DNA of 64,000 nucleotides from Spiroplasma syrphidicola EA-1 (GTDB lineage Bacteria; Bacillota_I; Bacilli_A; Mycoplasmatales; Mycoplasmataceae): NCBI RefSeq assembly GCF_000400955.1, contig NC_021284.1, positions 1 to 64,000 of the forward strand, read 5' to 3'. Shown piece by piece: positions 48,285 to 62,412 of this stretch (position 1 is its first letter; each line of letters starts with the position of its first letter). The notes under the pieces were generated by a model. It saw only the letters and a program-made list of their open reading frames with translations, ran no database searches and was not told where the DNA came from. The position numbers and the translations under genes were made by a program.

Positions 48285-48293
48285 TGTTATAAT
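48285..48293 (+). promoter_or_regulatory. Extended -10 promoter of the 48-51 kb pair
   Basis: TGTTATAAT is an extended -10 (TGn-TATAAT), 32 bases ahead of the first ATG. No clear -35 is seen, as is common with extended -10 promoters. Confidence 0.55.
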
Positions 48294-48324
48294 TAATACC
48301 TGGGTAAATATAGGAGGGCTAAGT

Positions 48325-49332
48325 ATGTATATAAATCCATTTGAAAGAATGAAAGGTCTGAAAACAGAAGTTAAAAATGAATCAACGCTTAGCAATAGTA
48401 GAAAAGAGCTAGATTATGATATGCTCGCGGGTAATTTAAATAAAGGGCAAATGGGAATACTAAATCAATTACATTCCAATAATAAACCTGCTCATAATGA
48501 ACCCAAGCCAGCAAACATAAGAGTTGCAAGTCGTGAATTTCAAATGACAGATTATGAAATTATCAAAGATATTTCAAAGACATTAAAAAATACTGCCAAT
48601 GATGTTCAATTTTATTTAGCATTATATAACCATGATGGTAATTTAATTTCGGAAATATCAGAATCACTTTTTTTAATGCCAGTTGTTAATATTAATGTGG
48701 CAAAAAATGATTTATACCTTAATCCATTTTTATTTCTTTTGAAAAAAATTGTTAAAGGGTTACCAAAAATCAGTTTTGAAGATAAAAAAGTGTTATGGGA
48801 TCGAATCAAATTATTTGCAAGACTTTTAAAAAGCGATGAAATTGCAAATAAGAAAGTAGATGCTAATTCAGAAGTAATTATTAATGAATTAGAATTTGAT
48901 GACCCAATCGAATATATTCGCAAAGAATTTGAAGAAATTATTCGTGCTTATGATTTAAAAGAAAAATTTGTAATCGTCTTTAGCAAAATTAATGACTATA
49001 AGAAATTTAAAAATACATTAAATTTAATTGAAGCAATTTTTCAAGGTTTACCAGTTTTTAAATTTATTATTGGAGTCAATGAAAATGTTTTAGACCAATA
49101 TGGACAAGATCTTTATGGAACAAATTTAACAGATAATTTACAACATAGTGAGTTATCAATTTATGCAAAAAAATATCTTCTACGTGAAGAAAATACCGAG
49201 GAAAATTACGATGGAGAAGAAGCAGAACTTGAAGATAGCTTTTTATCAACCGCAGAATTAGATGAACCGGTGGAAAAAACTAATCCACCAAAGTACGATT
49301 ACTGAGCAATGCGTAATAAAGTACCAAGATAG
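48325..49332 (+). CDS. KAP-NTPase-like protein lacking catalytic motifs
   Basis: The 335-residue protein lacks signal and TM segments. Residues 96-110 (FYLALYNHDGNLISE) sit where KAP P-loop NTPases have a hydrophobic strand plus Walker A, but the GK[ST] is lost. The next segment, VVNINVAKNDLYLNPFLFLL, matches the KAP strand that normally follows. Residues 213-256 (KFVIVFSKINDY, LNLIEAIFQGLP, KFIIGVNENVL) match the KAP Walker B and sensor layout, with the IDDLDR acids replaced. The last 45 residues are acidic, ending in a basic tip. GGAGGG precedes the ATG. The TGA at 49303 is Trp and adds nine residues. It is ten bases from its partner gene. The family link is my own reading and needs a profile search. 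Confidence 0.6.
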
Positions 49333-49342
49333 GAGAAGAACA

Positions 49343-51601
49343 ATGTTTACATTTTTAGTTACATTCGGGTGAGTGTTAATTATTATCGGATCATTGATCC
49401 AAATCTTTGCCGCTGTGCTAAACTTATTAGCAGTTAACGCAGTTGCACTTCCATCAATTATGAATAAAATTAATGATATCTTTCAAACATCAATTTTTAA
49501 ACAAGACAAAATTTTAGAAACAATTACGGGGACAACATGAACATATGTTGTTAGTGCACTATTATTATTAGTTGCTATTGCAACAATTGCACTATCTTCA
49601 TATGAAATTTTCCGAATTAGACGAGGGAATAAATTATCAAAACCATACATTAAGATTTTATTGGTTGTTGTAATTATCGCTTCACTTGTTTTTGGAAAAG
49701 TTTCAGCGTTAGTTTTAGCCGGATTTGCTTTTATCGGATTATTATTTATTGAAGCAGTACTATTTGATTTAGATGCTTTAAAAAATTATGCTGATGAAAG
49801 AAACATGATTATTATTTATCGTGAAGATAAAAGAGTTGAAAGAGAGATTGAACAAGAGGGAAAGCAGCTTGGAAGTGCAACTTTGGGTCACCCAAAAGTT
49901 ACCGCAAAGAAAAAAGAACGCGTATTAAATTTAGACGCAAATGATTACGCCGCCGCGGTTGATAAAACCGAACAAGAAAAAAAATTACAACAAGAAACAA
50001 TGACAGAAATGTTTACAATTAAAGATGACGTTAAGACAGTTGAAATTACTAGCTTAATTGATGATCTTAATAAAGTAAACAAAAAAGAAGATATTACGCA
50101 AGAAGTAGGAAAAGAAACGGAAAAAGTTAGTTTTTCACCAAACTCATATGATTATGATAACGAACAACCAACAGTTTTAACACCAGAACCTGGGTTTGAA
50201 CCAGTAACAGCTGAAGTTGAGTCAAGTGTCGAACTAAAAGGTGATGATAGTTTCTTAGAAACAATTACTGCTGATGAACCAGTTACAAATCGTAAACATG
50301 ATAAAGTTTATCAAGAAGCTTTATTGATTAAGCAATTGGTGGAAAAACAAATTAGTGAAAAAAATGAATCAAATAAAGTAATTGTTAAAAATATTAGTTA
50401 CTATAATAAACTTGCCCAAAAAGCAAATAAGTTAGCTAATAAATTTGAATTAAGCAATGAAGTTCTTTTACCACTAATGGAAGTTCAAGAAGTAATTGGT
50501 GATAACAGTCAATCAACAGCGGATTTCTTAGAAACTTTAAATCCTGAACAAGCAGAGTCACAAGAAAGTGAAGTTTTAACTGCTCAACCAGTAGAAAAGA
50601 ATGATGAAGAATCAGACAATTTTTTTGATAAGTTATTAGAAGAAGAAGTTTCTTCACCAGTAGTTTCAGATAACCAAGATGGTGATGAAGAACATTATAC
50701 AGCAGGGTTTGAAAACTTTGATTTATCTGAACCAACACCAGTTGTTGAAAAGGCAGTTGAAAGTGAACCAGAACTATTAGAAGATATTATTACTTTTGAT
50801 GCTAAGGTAGAAAAACAACCAGTTTCTCCACCAGTAGCTTCAGAAAATACTTTTGTTGCTAATGGCATTCTAGCCGATCAAGATGATAGTGCACCAGAAT
50901 TATTAGATGATATTATTGTTTCAAAACCAGTTAAATCATCATTAGTAACAGAAGCACCAAAAGAAGAAGTTAATAATTTTGAAGAATCTTATAGTTTAGA
51001 TGAATTTGATGAAAAAATGAATGATGATAGTATTTTTTCAGAATCTTTTGATGAAAAAACTGATAATTCATTCGTAGCACCAACAAATGGTAATGATGAG
51101 ACATCAGATGACACATCATATCAAAAATTAACTGAATTAATTAATAGTTCAATTGCGACCCAACAAGAGCAATCAAAAGTATTAAGTAATTTACAAGAAA
51201 ATTTACAACAATTAAATCAAAAAGTTGAAGTTTTAGAAGCAGAAACAGGGCAAGTTAATGCCAAAATTAATGAAATAGAGATCAATACAACAGCAATTAG
51301 AGCAACGGAAGCACAATATGCTGATGGTCTAACTTCTTTATTAGAAGGTAAAAATATTGGGATTAATCCAGGACGTTATAGTCTATATAGTAAAGCTGGG
51401 TATTCAAATACTTATGCAACACAAGAAGTATCCCCTAGTGCCTATCAAACACGCTCAAAGAATTATTTAATTGATGATTTAGGAAATATTGTAATCAATA
51501 CAAATGGAATTACATACGAACATATTAATTTACATAATATTGCAAAATATACAAGAAAAGATGTTGCTTTTGTTGAAAATTGCCCATTATGTAAAAAATA
51601 A
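49343..51601 (+). CDS. Membrane protein with acidic linker, coiled coil and CxxC tail
   Basis: Not recognised. The 752 residues begin with four TM helices (about 4-32, 68-88, 105-120, 121-140) and a short basic stretch. A strongly acidic, low-complexity linker spans about 150-590 and contains two copies of a PELL[ED]DII motif (residues 476 and 518). A coiled coil follows (about 595-655, QQLNQKVEVLEAETGQVNAK), then a distinct end domain of about 90 residues finishing with CPLCKK, which could bind zinc. AGGAG lies behind the upstream gene's stop. The layout (membrane anchor, flexible arm, oligomerisation, metal tip) suggests a structural or adaptor protein on the cytoplasmic face; function unknown. 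Confidence 0.8.
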
Positions 51602-51650
51602 GGCCTTTTATAAAGTAGAAAATGAGAAAAAAATTCTCATTTTTTTTATT
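51602..51650 (+). terminator. Terminator after the 48-51 kb pair
   Basis: AAAATGAGAA (51619-51628) and TTCTCATTTT (51634-51643) form a 10-bp stem with an AAAAA loop and an eight-T tract. Confidence 0.85.
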
Positions 51651-51710
51651 ATAAAATGCTAGTAATTTTGGGAAAGAGAAAAAATAATCCGAAAAGTTAA
51701 TCTTAGCATC

Positions 51711-51739
51711 TTGGTTTTCGTGTCATAATTTGTTATATT
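51711..51739 (+). promoter_or_regulatory. Promoter of the riboswitch-nucleoside transporter operon
   Basis: TTGGTT (51711-51716) and TATATT (51734-51739) are separated by 17 bases, placing the transcription start about 20 bases before the aptamer. Confidence 0.55.
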
Positions 51740-51763
51740 AAAATTGTAAAATTAAATAGTAAT

Positions 51764-51834
51764 TAACCATTATAAACTAGAAATATGGTCTAGTGTTTCT
51801 ACGTCCAACCAATGTAAAGGGACTCTAGTGGTTG
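51764..51834 (+). promoter_or_regulatory. Purine (guanine-type) riboswitch aptamer
   Basis: The conserved core is present. P1 is AACCA (51765-51769) with TGGTT (51829-51833). P2 is ACTAGA/TCTAGT with loop AATATGG, and J2/3 GTTTCTAC keeps the U47, U51 and C53 equivalents. P3 is GTCC/GGAC, and J3/1 is TCTAG. The C at the position of nucleotide 74 predicts guanine rather than adenine. Unusual points are a short P3 with an enlarged L3, and U and G in J3/1 where A and U are normal. It precedes a nucleoside ABC transporter, which supports the call. Confidence 0.85.
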
Positions 51835-52060
51835 ATGTTTTACAACATTAACTTTATTTGTCAAATAAAGACATGGCTTAGTTAGTTTTTCATTTTACAC
51901 CATCTGAAAATCTGGTAATTAAATGAAACTTTAACTTGGATTAAAGATTATTTAAAAATTAGATAATTAGAATAATTAAGAAAATTTAATAAACATTAGG
52001 GGGCGATTAAATTTATTAAAATTTAGATGACTTTAATACAACAGAAAGAGGTAAAAAACA
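51831..52060 (+). promoter_or_regulatory. Riboswitch expression region and 5' leader
   Basis: GTTGATGTT (51831-51839) can pair with AACATTAAC (51844-51852). It uses the 3' strand of aptamer P1, so the two folds exclude each other. A perfect nine-bp hairpin CTTTATTTG/CAAATAAAG (51853-51871) follows. The remaining 190 bases to the start codon hold no gene; an AGAGG Shine-Dalgarno sequence lies before the ATG. How ligand binding controls expression (termination or translation) cannot be decided here, because no clear T tract follows either hairpin. Confidence 0.55.
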
Positions 52061-53482
52061 ATGCGAAAACTTTTTAGTATTTTAACAGCCTCATCATTAT
52101 TAGTCACATCAACCTTTTCGGTTGTGGCCTGTGCCAAAAAATATGACTTTAATAGTAATGTATGAGTGATTACCGATGGGGGAACCATTAACGATTTATC
52201 TTTTAATCAGTCCGCTTGAGAAGGGGCTAGCAAATTTGTTGTTGAGCAAAAAACCGGGGAGCTACCAGAAAACTGAAAAGATGTAAATTGACGGGCAAGT
52301 TATTTTGAACCATCAGGACATACACCTTCCGATTATAAAACTGGTTATGTTACGGCCAAAATTGCTGGGGCTAAAACATTAGTTTTACCAGGTTTTGTTC
52401 ATGGTAACACAATTGGTTGAGCAGCTGATCTAGTTGATAATATTATTTACATTGATGGTAGTGGTCAAGGTGTACATGCCCAAATGAAACCGGACCGACC
52501 ACTTGTTAAAAATATTGTTGGTATTACTTATCAAGCTGAAACATCAGGGTTTTTGGCTGGAATTGCAACAGCAATTTATTTAAATGCCCACCAAGAAGAA
52601 TACGGGGGTAATTTAAATATTGGTGTTTATGGGGGAATGGATAATCCCGTGGCAACTTCAAATTACCTATGAGGGTTCTTAACTGCCAGTGATATCTTTA
52701 ATGAAATTATTTTAGGTGATAAATCGCAATATCCTAATTTAGGAAAATTAAGCGAAACAGTGAAACAAGCAGTACTAGATTTACGAGCAACTCAAAATTT
52801 AACTGCCAATAATAAAGCATTTGAGTTAAAACGCATTAATAAAGTACAAAAAGTGTTAGAGAAAAATGAATCTTGATTCTCACAATCTTTCCAAGCCGGA
52901 GAGGGAAAAGCAATTTCGGATGAATTACTATCGCGAAAAGCAAGTGTGATTTTCCCAGTGGCGGGGCCACAAACCCAAGATACAATTGACCGTATTCAGT
53001 ATAATAAATCAAATGCAAAAGTAGTTGGGGTTGATACTGAACAAGGAAAAATTTATGGGGAAAACTATATTATTACTAGTGCATTGAAAGAGATTGTTGA
53101 ATCAACATATGATGCATTAAATAATATTTATTCACCTGTTTGTGGTTATGACAATAATAGTGGGGGTTGAAATAATGACCAAGTTGATTCAACACAATGT
53201 TGAATTAATACTGACCAATCTTCAGCCGATCATCCAACATGAACTGGAATTGAAACAACAAAATCAGTCCCAAAAAATTTAGTTGATTTAATTCATAGTA
53301 GTGATATTAGTAGTAAAACTGTGTTTGATGAAATAGCTGATATCTTACAAAAATTATATAATGGGACAGCTGGGACAGAGAAAATTGCCTCAGAGTTATT
53401 TACTCAAAGCTTAACAAAAACATATGATGACCAAAACCAATTAAAAACTTGAATATTGCAAAAAATTAATGATGCTTTATAA
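52061..53482 (+). CDS. BMP-family nucleoside-binding lipoprotein
   Basis: This substrate-binding lipoprotein of a nucleoside ABC importer belongs to the PnrA/BmpA/NupN family. The 473 residues have a signal peptide with lipobox VVAC (Cys24), then the BMP domain: VWVITDGGTINDLSFNQSAW, LVLPGFVHGN, ITYQAETSGFLAGI, IFPVAGPQTQDT and VVGVDTEQG. An Asn/Trp-rich insertion lies near residue 370, with four Cys in the C-terminal third (a TGA-encoded Trp follows one). It is the first gene after the purine riboswitch and is followed by the ATPase and two permeases. Confidence 0.93.
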
Positions 53483-53509
53483 GTTGAAAATAAGAAAGGA
53501 ATCAATCTA

Positions 53510-55075
53510 ATGGATAAGACAAATAACTATGCGATTGAAATGCGCAATATTACAAAAGTTTTTGGTGAGGTTATTGCAAATGATGATGTAACGTTAAAGA
53601 TTAAAAAAGGAGAAATTCATGCCTTAATTGGAGAAAACGGGGCAGGGAAATCGACTTTAATGAGTATTCTATTTGGTTTATATGAACCAACAAAAGGTGA
53701 AATTTTTGTTAATGGTAGCCAAGAATATATTTCGGGGCCAATTAAGGCCAATAAACTAGGGATTGGGATGGTCCACCAACATTTTAAATTGGTTGATATC
53801 TTTACCGTCTTAGATAATATTGTTTTAGGAGATGAAAAGGTTAAAGGGAAAGTCTTTTTAGATCGCCAACGTGAAATTCGAGAAATTGCCCAAATCGCAA
53901 TGAAATATAATTTACAAGTTGACTTTAATACTAAAATTGCCAATATTTCAGTAGGTATGCAACAACGGGTAGAAATTTTAAAAATTTTATACCGGGGAGC
54001 TGATATTTTAGTTTTTGATGAACCAACCGCTGTTTTAACACCCCAAGAAATTGAAGGGTTGTTAAAAATTATTTTAGATTTAAAAGCTGATGGTAAAACA
54101 ATTATTTTCATTTCCCATAAATTAGATGAAGTGAAAAAAATTGCTGATCGTGCAACGGTTATTCGCCGGGGGAAAGTAATTGAAACTTTTGATATTAAGG
54201 ATAAAAGTCAAGAAGAAATTGCTCAAGCAATGGTTGGTCGCCAGTTGGTTGAAATTAAAAATAAAGGTCAAGCCGCCGGAAACGAAACCTTATTGCGAAT
54301 TGAAAATTTATCAATTAAGAAAAAAGGAATTACTAAACTCTTGGCCCTTGATAATTTTAATTTAGAAATTAAAGCCGGGGAAATTGTTGCAATTGCCGGG
54401 GTGGAAGGAAATGGCCAAAGTGAATTAGTTCGGGCAATTACCGGACTGGAAAAAGTTAACAAAGGTAAAATTGTTTTTAATAATATTGATGTAACAAAAG
54501 TTAACATTCATCAAAAATATAGTATTGGAATGGCCCACATTCCAGAAGACCGCCAAAAATATGGGCTAGTCTTAGATTTTAGTGCGATTGATAATGTTGT
54601 TTTACAAAATATTAATGAAAAACCATTTGCTAATTATGGTTTATTAAACAAAGCAGAAATTCAGTTATATGCCCAAAACATTATTAACAAATATGATGTG
54701 CGGGGAACAAGTGCTGGTTTTGCGATGGCTCGTGGTTTATCAGGGGGAAACCAACAAAAATTAATTGTTGGGCGGGAATTATCTCGTGATCATAATATTT
54801 TAATTGTAGTTCAACCAACGCGTGGATTAGATGTTGGAGCAATTGAATATATCCACCAAAAAATTTTAGAAGAAAAAGCTAATGGCAAAGCGGTGCTATT
54901 AATCTCATATGAATTAGAAGAAATTATGAGTTTAGCTGACCGTATTGTTGTTATTCATAGTGGTCATATTACCGGAAATGTTCCAAACCATAAAATTAAA
55001 CGGGAAGAAATCGGTTTAATGATGGCTGGAAAATATCATTTGAAAGGAGAAAAAAGTCATGGGGAACATCGTTAA
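53510..55075 (+). CDS. Nucleoside ABC transporter ATP-binding protein (two ABC domains)
   Basis: The 521-residue tandem ATPase belongs to the NupO/RbsA-type group. Domain 1 has Walker A GENGAGKST (41-49), the signature VGMQQRVEI and Walker B ILVFDEPTAVLTP. Domain 2 has the altered P-loop GVEGNGQSEL typical of this family, LSGGNQQK and IVVQPTRGLDVGA. One domain is thus expected to hydrolyse ATP and the other to be regulatory. AAAGGA precedes the ATG. It overlaps the next gene by 17 bases. Confidence 0.95.
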   Translation: MDKTNNYAIEMRNITKVFGEVIANDDVTLKIKKGEIHALIGENGAGKSTLMSILFGLYEPTKGEIFVNGSQEYISGPIKANKLGIGMVHQHFKLVDIFTVLDNIVLGDEKVKGKVFLDRQREIREIAQIAMKYNLQVDFNTKIANISVGMQQRVEILKILYRGADILVFDEPTAVLTPQEIEGLLKIILDLKADGKTIIFISHKLDEVKKIADRATVIRRGKVIETFDIKDKSQEEIAQAMVGRQLVEIKNKGQAAGNETLLRIENLSIKKKGITKLLALDNFNLEIKAGEIVAIAGVEGNGQSELVRAITGLEKVNKGKIVFNNIDVTKVNIHQKYSIGMAHIPEDRQKYGLVLDFSAIDNVVLQNINEKPFANYGLLNKAEIQLYAQNIINKYDVRGTSAGFAMARGLSGGNQQKLIVGRELSRDHNILIVVQPTRGLDVGAIEYIHQKILEEKANGKAVLLISYELEEIMSLADRIVVIHSGHITGNVPNHKIKREEIGLMMAGKYHLKGEKSHGEHR

Positions 55076-57221
55076 AAATAAGACGTGATTAGTGACACAA
55101 AAAACAAGAATCTTCTTTCGCTCAAATGAATTTAAAAACAAGATGAATATTGTTAAAGCTTCGCTTTGTGCGATTTTAGTTGGTTTTTTACTAAGTTTTA
55201 TTATTATTGGAATTAATGGCAGCAACCCGTTTCTATTTTTTCAATATGTTTTTAAACTAGCCTTTCACCCATTATTGCAAAATACAACTTTAACATACTG
55301 AGCAATTTATATTGTTGCTGGGTTAGCAGTTGCTGTGGGGTTTAAAGCGGGGCTATTTAACATCGGGATTCCAGGACAAATGTTATTAGCAGGAAGTATG
55401 TCAATTGTTCTAGGTTTAAAAAACCCGGCTATTTCACAAGGTGCTGGTGTTGTTGGAGCTCTTGCAATCTCAATTTTAGTGGGAGCCGGATTAGCAGCAA
55501 TTGCCGGAATGCTAAAAGCCTTCTTTAATATCCATGAAGTTGTTTCAACAATTATGTTAAATTGAATTGTTTGATATGTAATGAAATGAATGTTTATGGA
55601 TCTTAATAATGGGTTATGAAATGCTAATAATAATTCATCAATCGATATTACAACAGCAGCGCCAAACTTTAATTTAGCGATTAATGAGCAAACATGAATC
55701 ATCCCGATGATTATTGCTGTTATTTTATTAGTTGGGGTCATCTTTATGATGAATTACACTGTTTTAGGGTTCCGAATTAAAGCGGTTGGGAAATCAAAAA
55801 CCGCCTCATTATATGCTGGGACAAATATTAAAGCTTACACAATTGCTTCAATGGCAATATCGGGCGGAATTGCGGGAATCTTGGGAATGATTTATTATAT
55901 GACCGAGTCGACGGTAATTCAGTTTTCAACCGATGCACTACCAGTAATTGGGTTTGATGCAATTGCTGTGGCCTTGGTGGCCTTTACCAATGCGCTATCT
56001 GTTGTACCAATTGCTTTATTATGAGCGATTATTAAGACAGCGGCAATGCAAGCAACCCAATTACCTCAGTTCCAAATGTCAAAAGAAATGGGGCAATTAA
56101 TCTTTGGTTTAATTATTTATATGACAGCGATTTCAGCCGTCTTCATCTACTTTAAACCGATCCTATGATTGCGTCGCTGGTTAAATATTCAGCGAAATCC
56201 GGAATTTAAAGCTGAAGATCAAGATTATCAAAAAGAAATTAAAAATAATAAACTAAAAATTAAAGCAATTAATAAAGATTATCGCGTTAAATTACGCGAA
56301 TTAAAACAAGCAAAAGATAAGGAAGCAATTATTGCTTTACGTGAAAAAACGAATGAAAAATTAACAACGTTAGTTGGGCAAAATACAACCTTAAAAATTA
56401 GCCGTAAGTTCTTTGTTGATACAAAATATAAAGCTGCTGCTAATTTAGGGAAACGTCGAATTAGAACACAATATAACAAAGCAATTTTTAGTTCAATTGC
56501 GTTAGCAATGGACCAATATGTCCAGTTTAAAAACCAATACTATTTGAAAAAGAATGAAGTAAGTATTTTTAAACAAAAACATGCGAAAAAAATGCGTGAA
56601 CTAAAAGGTAAAATGCACGAAGAAATTAAAGCGTTAAGTAAAGCATATAAAAAAGATTACTTAGTTGAACAAACCTTATTACAATCAAGTTATGCTAATT
56701 TATTAAGTCGTCATAGTGATGAAATTCTGGCGTTAAAAGAGCAAAATTACCATTTATTTGATGAAATTCAGCAAAAATATGGGAATGACTACCAAAAGTT
56801 TGTTTTAGAAGAAAAGAAAGCAACAAAAGCGATTGAAGAACAAATTAAAGCGTTAAAAGAACAACAAAAACGCGAAGTAGTGGCTTTTAAACAAGAGTAT
56901 AGAATAAAACGCCAAGAACTACGTCAAAAATTATGAAAAGCCCGTAAAGCAAATCAACATGATGAAGAGTTAAAAACTCAAATTAGTAAAATTGTTGAAA
57001 CAGCAATGGTTGAAATTGCAGAGGCCCAAATGCGCTATTTAGAAGAACTTATTGTTTTAAAAAATAGTAACCGTGCTAATCAAAAAAAATATGCACAAGA
57101 ATATAATGCCAATGTGACATTAATTATTAATGCAGTTAAAGAAGATAATGTTATTTTACGCCAAGAATTATTACGGAAAAAATCACAGTATCATAATAAA
57201 ACTTTGAAGGGAGGAAAATAA
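55059..57221 (+). CDS. Nucleoside ABC permease with long C-terminal coiled-coil extension
   Basis: A 720-residue protein. The first 370 residues are a NupP-type permease with about eight TMs, including VGFKAGLFNIGIPGQMLLAG, VSTIMLNW and SMAISGGIAGILG. From about residue 371 to the end is a hydrophilic Lys/Glu/Gln-rich, mostly helical region with several coiled-coil stretches (for example KAIEEQIKALKEQQKREV). Ordinary NupP homologues stop after the last TM. The reading frame is continuous across the junction, and the join contains no stop in code 4. A Shine-Dalgarno sequence AAAGGAG lies inside the ATPase gene. The next gene starts three bases later. The extension is cytoplasmic by topology. 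Confidence 0.9.
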
Positions 57222-57223
57222 CG

Positions 57224-58138
57224 ATGGGAGCAATTGAACAATTATTTGCTAATGCCTCAGTTCTCTTCGCCGTTTTATTAATTGCGGCAATGGCGGGATT
57301 ATATTCAGAGCGTGCCGGAATCGTTAATATTGCGATTGATGGAATGATGATTATTGGGGCTTTAACATATGCTTTATTAGGAAAAATGCTATCACAGTAT
57401 GGTAATGGCATGCAATTAATTGCGCTACTAGGAGCCGGATTAGTTGGGGGATTATTTGCTCTCTTGCATGGTTTTGCCACAATCACCTTAAAATCACAAC
57501 AAATTATTTCGGGGGTGGCAATTAACTTATTAGCAACAGGCTTAGGATTATTCTTTGTTTCGATTCCTTCCCTAGCGGTTGGAAACATGATTAAAACAGG
57601 GTTTACAATTATTGGAATAGATAATGCGAAAATTATTAACATCTTTGTTATTATTGCCGTTATCTTAGCGATTTTCACCTTTGTTTTCTTCTACTTTACA
57701 AAAGCAGGAACACGCTTTGCCGCTTGTGGGGAAAATCCACATGCAATTGATGCTGCTGGAATTAGCGTTGTTAAAATTCGTTATACAGCTGTAATTATTT
57801 CTGGAGTCTTAGCAAGTATTGCCGGGGCGATGTTTACCCACTTTTTATCAAATCAATTTCGAGGAGATGTCCAAGGACAAGGTTATATTGCCTTAGCAAT
57901 TATGATTTTTGGGCAATGACGGATTCAATATATTACCTTAGGAGCAGTATTGTTTAGCTTCCTAATCGCCTTAGCAAGTAGTTTATGACGTTTTGCTGGG
58001 TGAAATATTGCTGATCCTTCAAACCAATTACTAAAAATCTTGCCATTTGTCTTTGCATTAGTGACAATGGTTGCTTTTTCCAAATATTCAAAAGTGCCAA
58101 AAGCATCCGGAATTCCGTTTGACAAAGGCGCGCGGTAA
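57224..58138 (+). CDS. Nucleoside ABC transporter permease (NupQ type)
   Basis: The second permease of the importer, 304 residues with about eight TM helices. Family segments include AMAGLYSERAGIVNIAIDGMM, ITLKSQQIISGVAINLLATGLG, FAACGENPHAIDAAGI and GQGYIALAIMIFGQW. The TGA at 57917 encodes the Trp of the last motif, with further Trp at 57986 and 58001. It is immediately behind the coiled-coil permease, and both should form the heterodimeric channel. A terminator overlaps the stop codon. Confidence 0.94.
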
Positions 58139-58162
58139 AAAAACAGGTTATCCTGTTTTTTT
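58137..58162 (+). terminator. Terminator after the nucleoside transporter operon
   Basis: AAAAAACAGG and CCTGTTTTTT pair around TTAT, ending in seven T. Confidence 0.85.
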
Positions 58163-58216
58163 CTTGCAAAACAAGGTAAAATATATTAATAAGGTAATAA
58201 CAAGGAGGAAAGACAC

Positions 58217-58372
58217 ATGGCAGATTTTGATCCAAAATGTTTTAAATGTATTAACGAACAAACAAAAAAAGGAACAATGGGAGGGGCAAATAGTGTGCTA
58301 TTTGGGAAAATGCAACAAGCACTAGTTGATTCAGTTGATAGTGAAATCTATGTTTGTCCCCGTCATCGTTAA
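58217..58372 (+). CDS. 51-residue Cys-rich protein (possible zinc ribbon)
   Basis: Not recognised. The ATG at 58217 lies behind a strong AAGGAGG, and the frame runs 51 codons to TAA with no Trp codon. Two Cys (CFKC, residues 8-11) lie near the N-terminus and CPRHR is at the C-terminus, a possible Cys/His zinc site. The middle (KGTMGGANSVLFGKMQQALVDSVD) is a Gly-rich turn plus helix. Terminators on both sides make it a single-gene unit. The good Shine-Dalgarno sequence, codon use and isolated terminators support expression. Confidence 0.75.
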   Translation: MADFDPKCFKCINEQTKKGTMGGANSVLFGKMQQALVDSVDSEIYVCPRHR

Positions 58373-58378
58373 AAAAAC

Positions 58379-58405
58379 AAAACGCGAGTAATCGCGCTTT
58401 TTTTT
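58379..58405 (+). terminator. Terminator before rpoB
   Basis: CGCGA (58383-58387) and TCGCG (58392-58396) pair around GTAA and are followed by an eight-T tract. It is the most GC-rich stem in the window. Confidence 0.8.
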
Positions 58406-58434
58406 GCTAAAATTTTCAATTATTTTAAAATTTC

Positions 58435-58463
58435 TTGACTTTAATATCAAATCAATATAAAAT
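58435..58463 (+). promoter_or_regulatory. rpoB promoter
   Basis: TTGACT (58435-58440) and TAAAAT (58458-58463) with a 17-base spacer lie 49 bases before rpoB; TATAAA at 58456 is an overlapping alternative -10. Confidence 0.65.
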
Positions 58464-58511
58464 TGATTAGCATATATTGCGTAGATTTGGAAAAGTGAGG
58501 GTAATAATTAG

Positions 58512-62399
<3,888 letters not shown>

Positions 62400-62412
62400 G
62401 GGGAAATAAATT

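Noticed and set aside
51602-52060. A possible tRNA or small ORF in the longest spacer.
   Set aside because: The structured part matches a purine aptamer, and no cloverleaf or ORF with a Shine-Dalgarno sequence is present.
53617-54111. A 164-codon - strand frame opposite the nucleoside ATPase.
   Set aside because: The + strand carries all ABC motifs; the reverse frame is incidental in AT-rich DNA.
57151-57678. A 175-codon - strand frame opposite the NupQ-type permease.
   Set aside because: It is a shadow of a clear membrane protein; no start signal, and the translation has no recognisable features.
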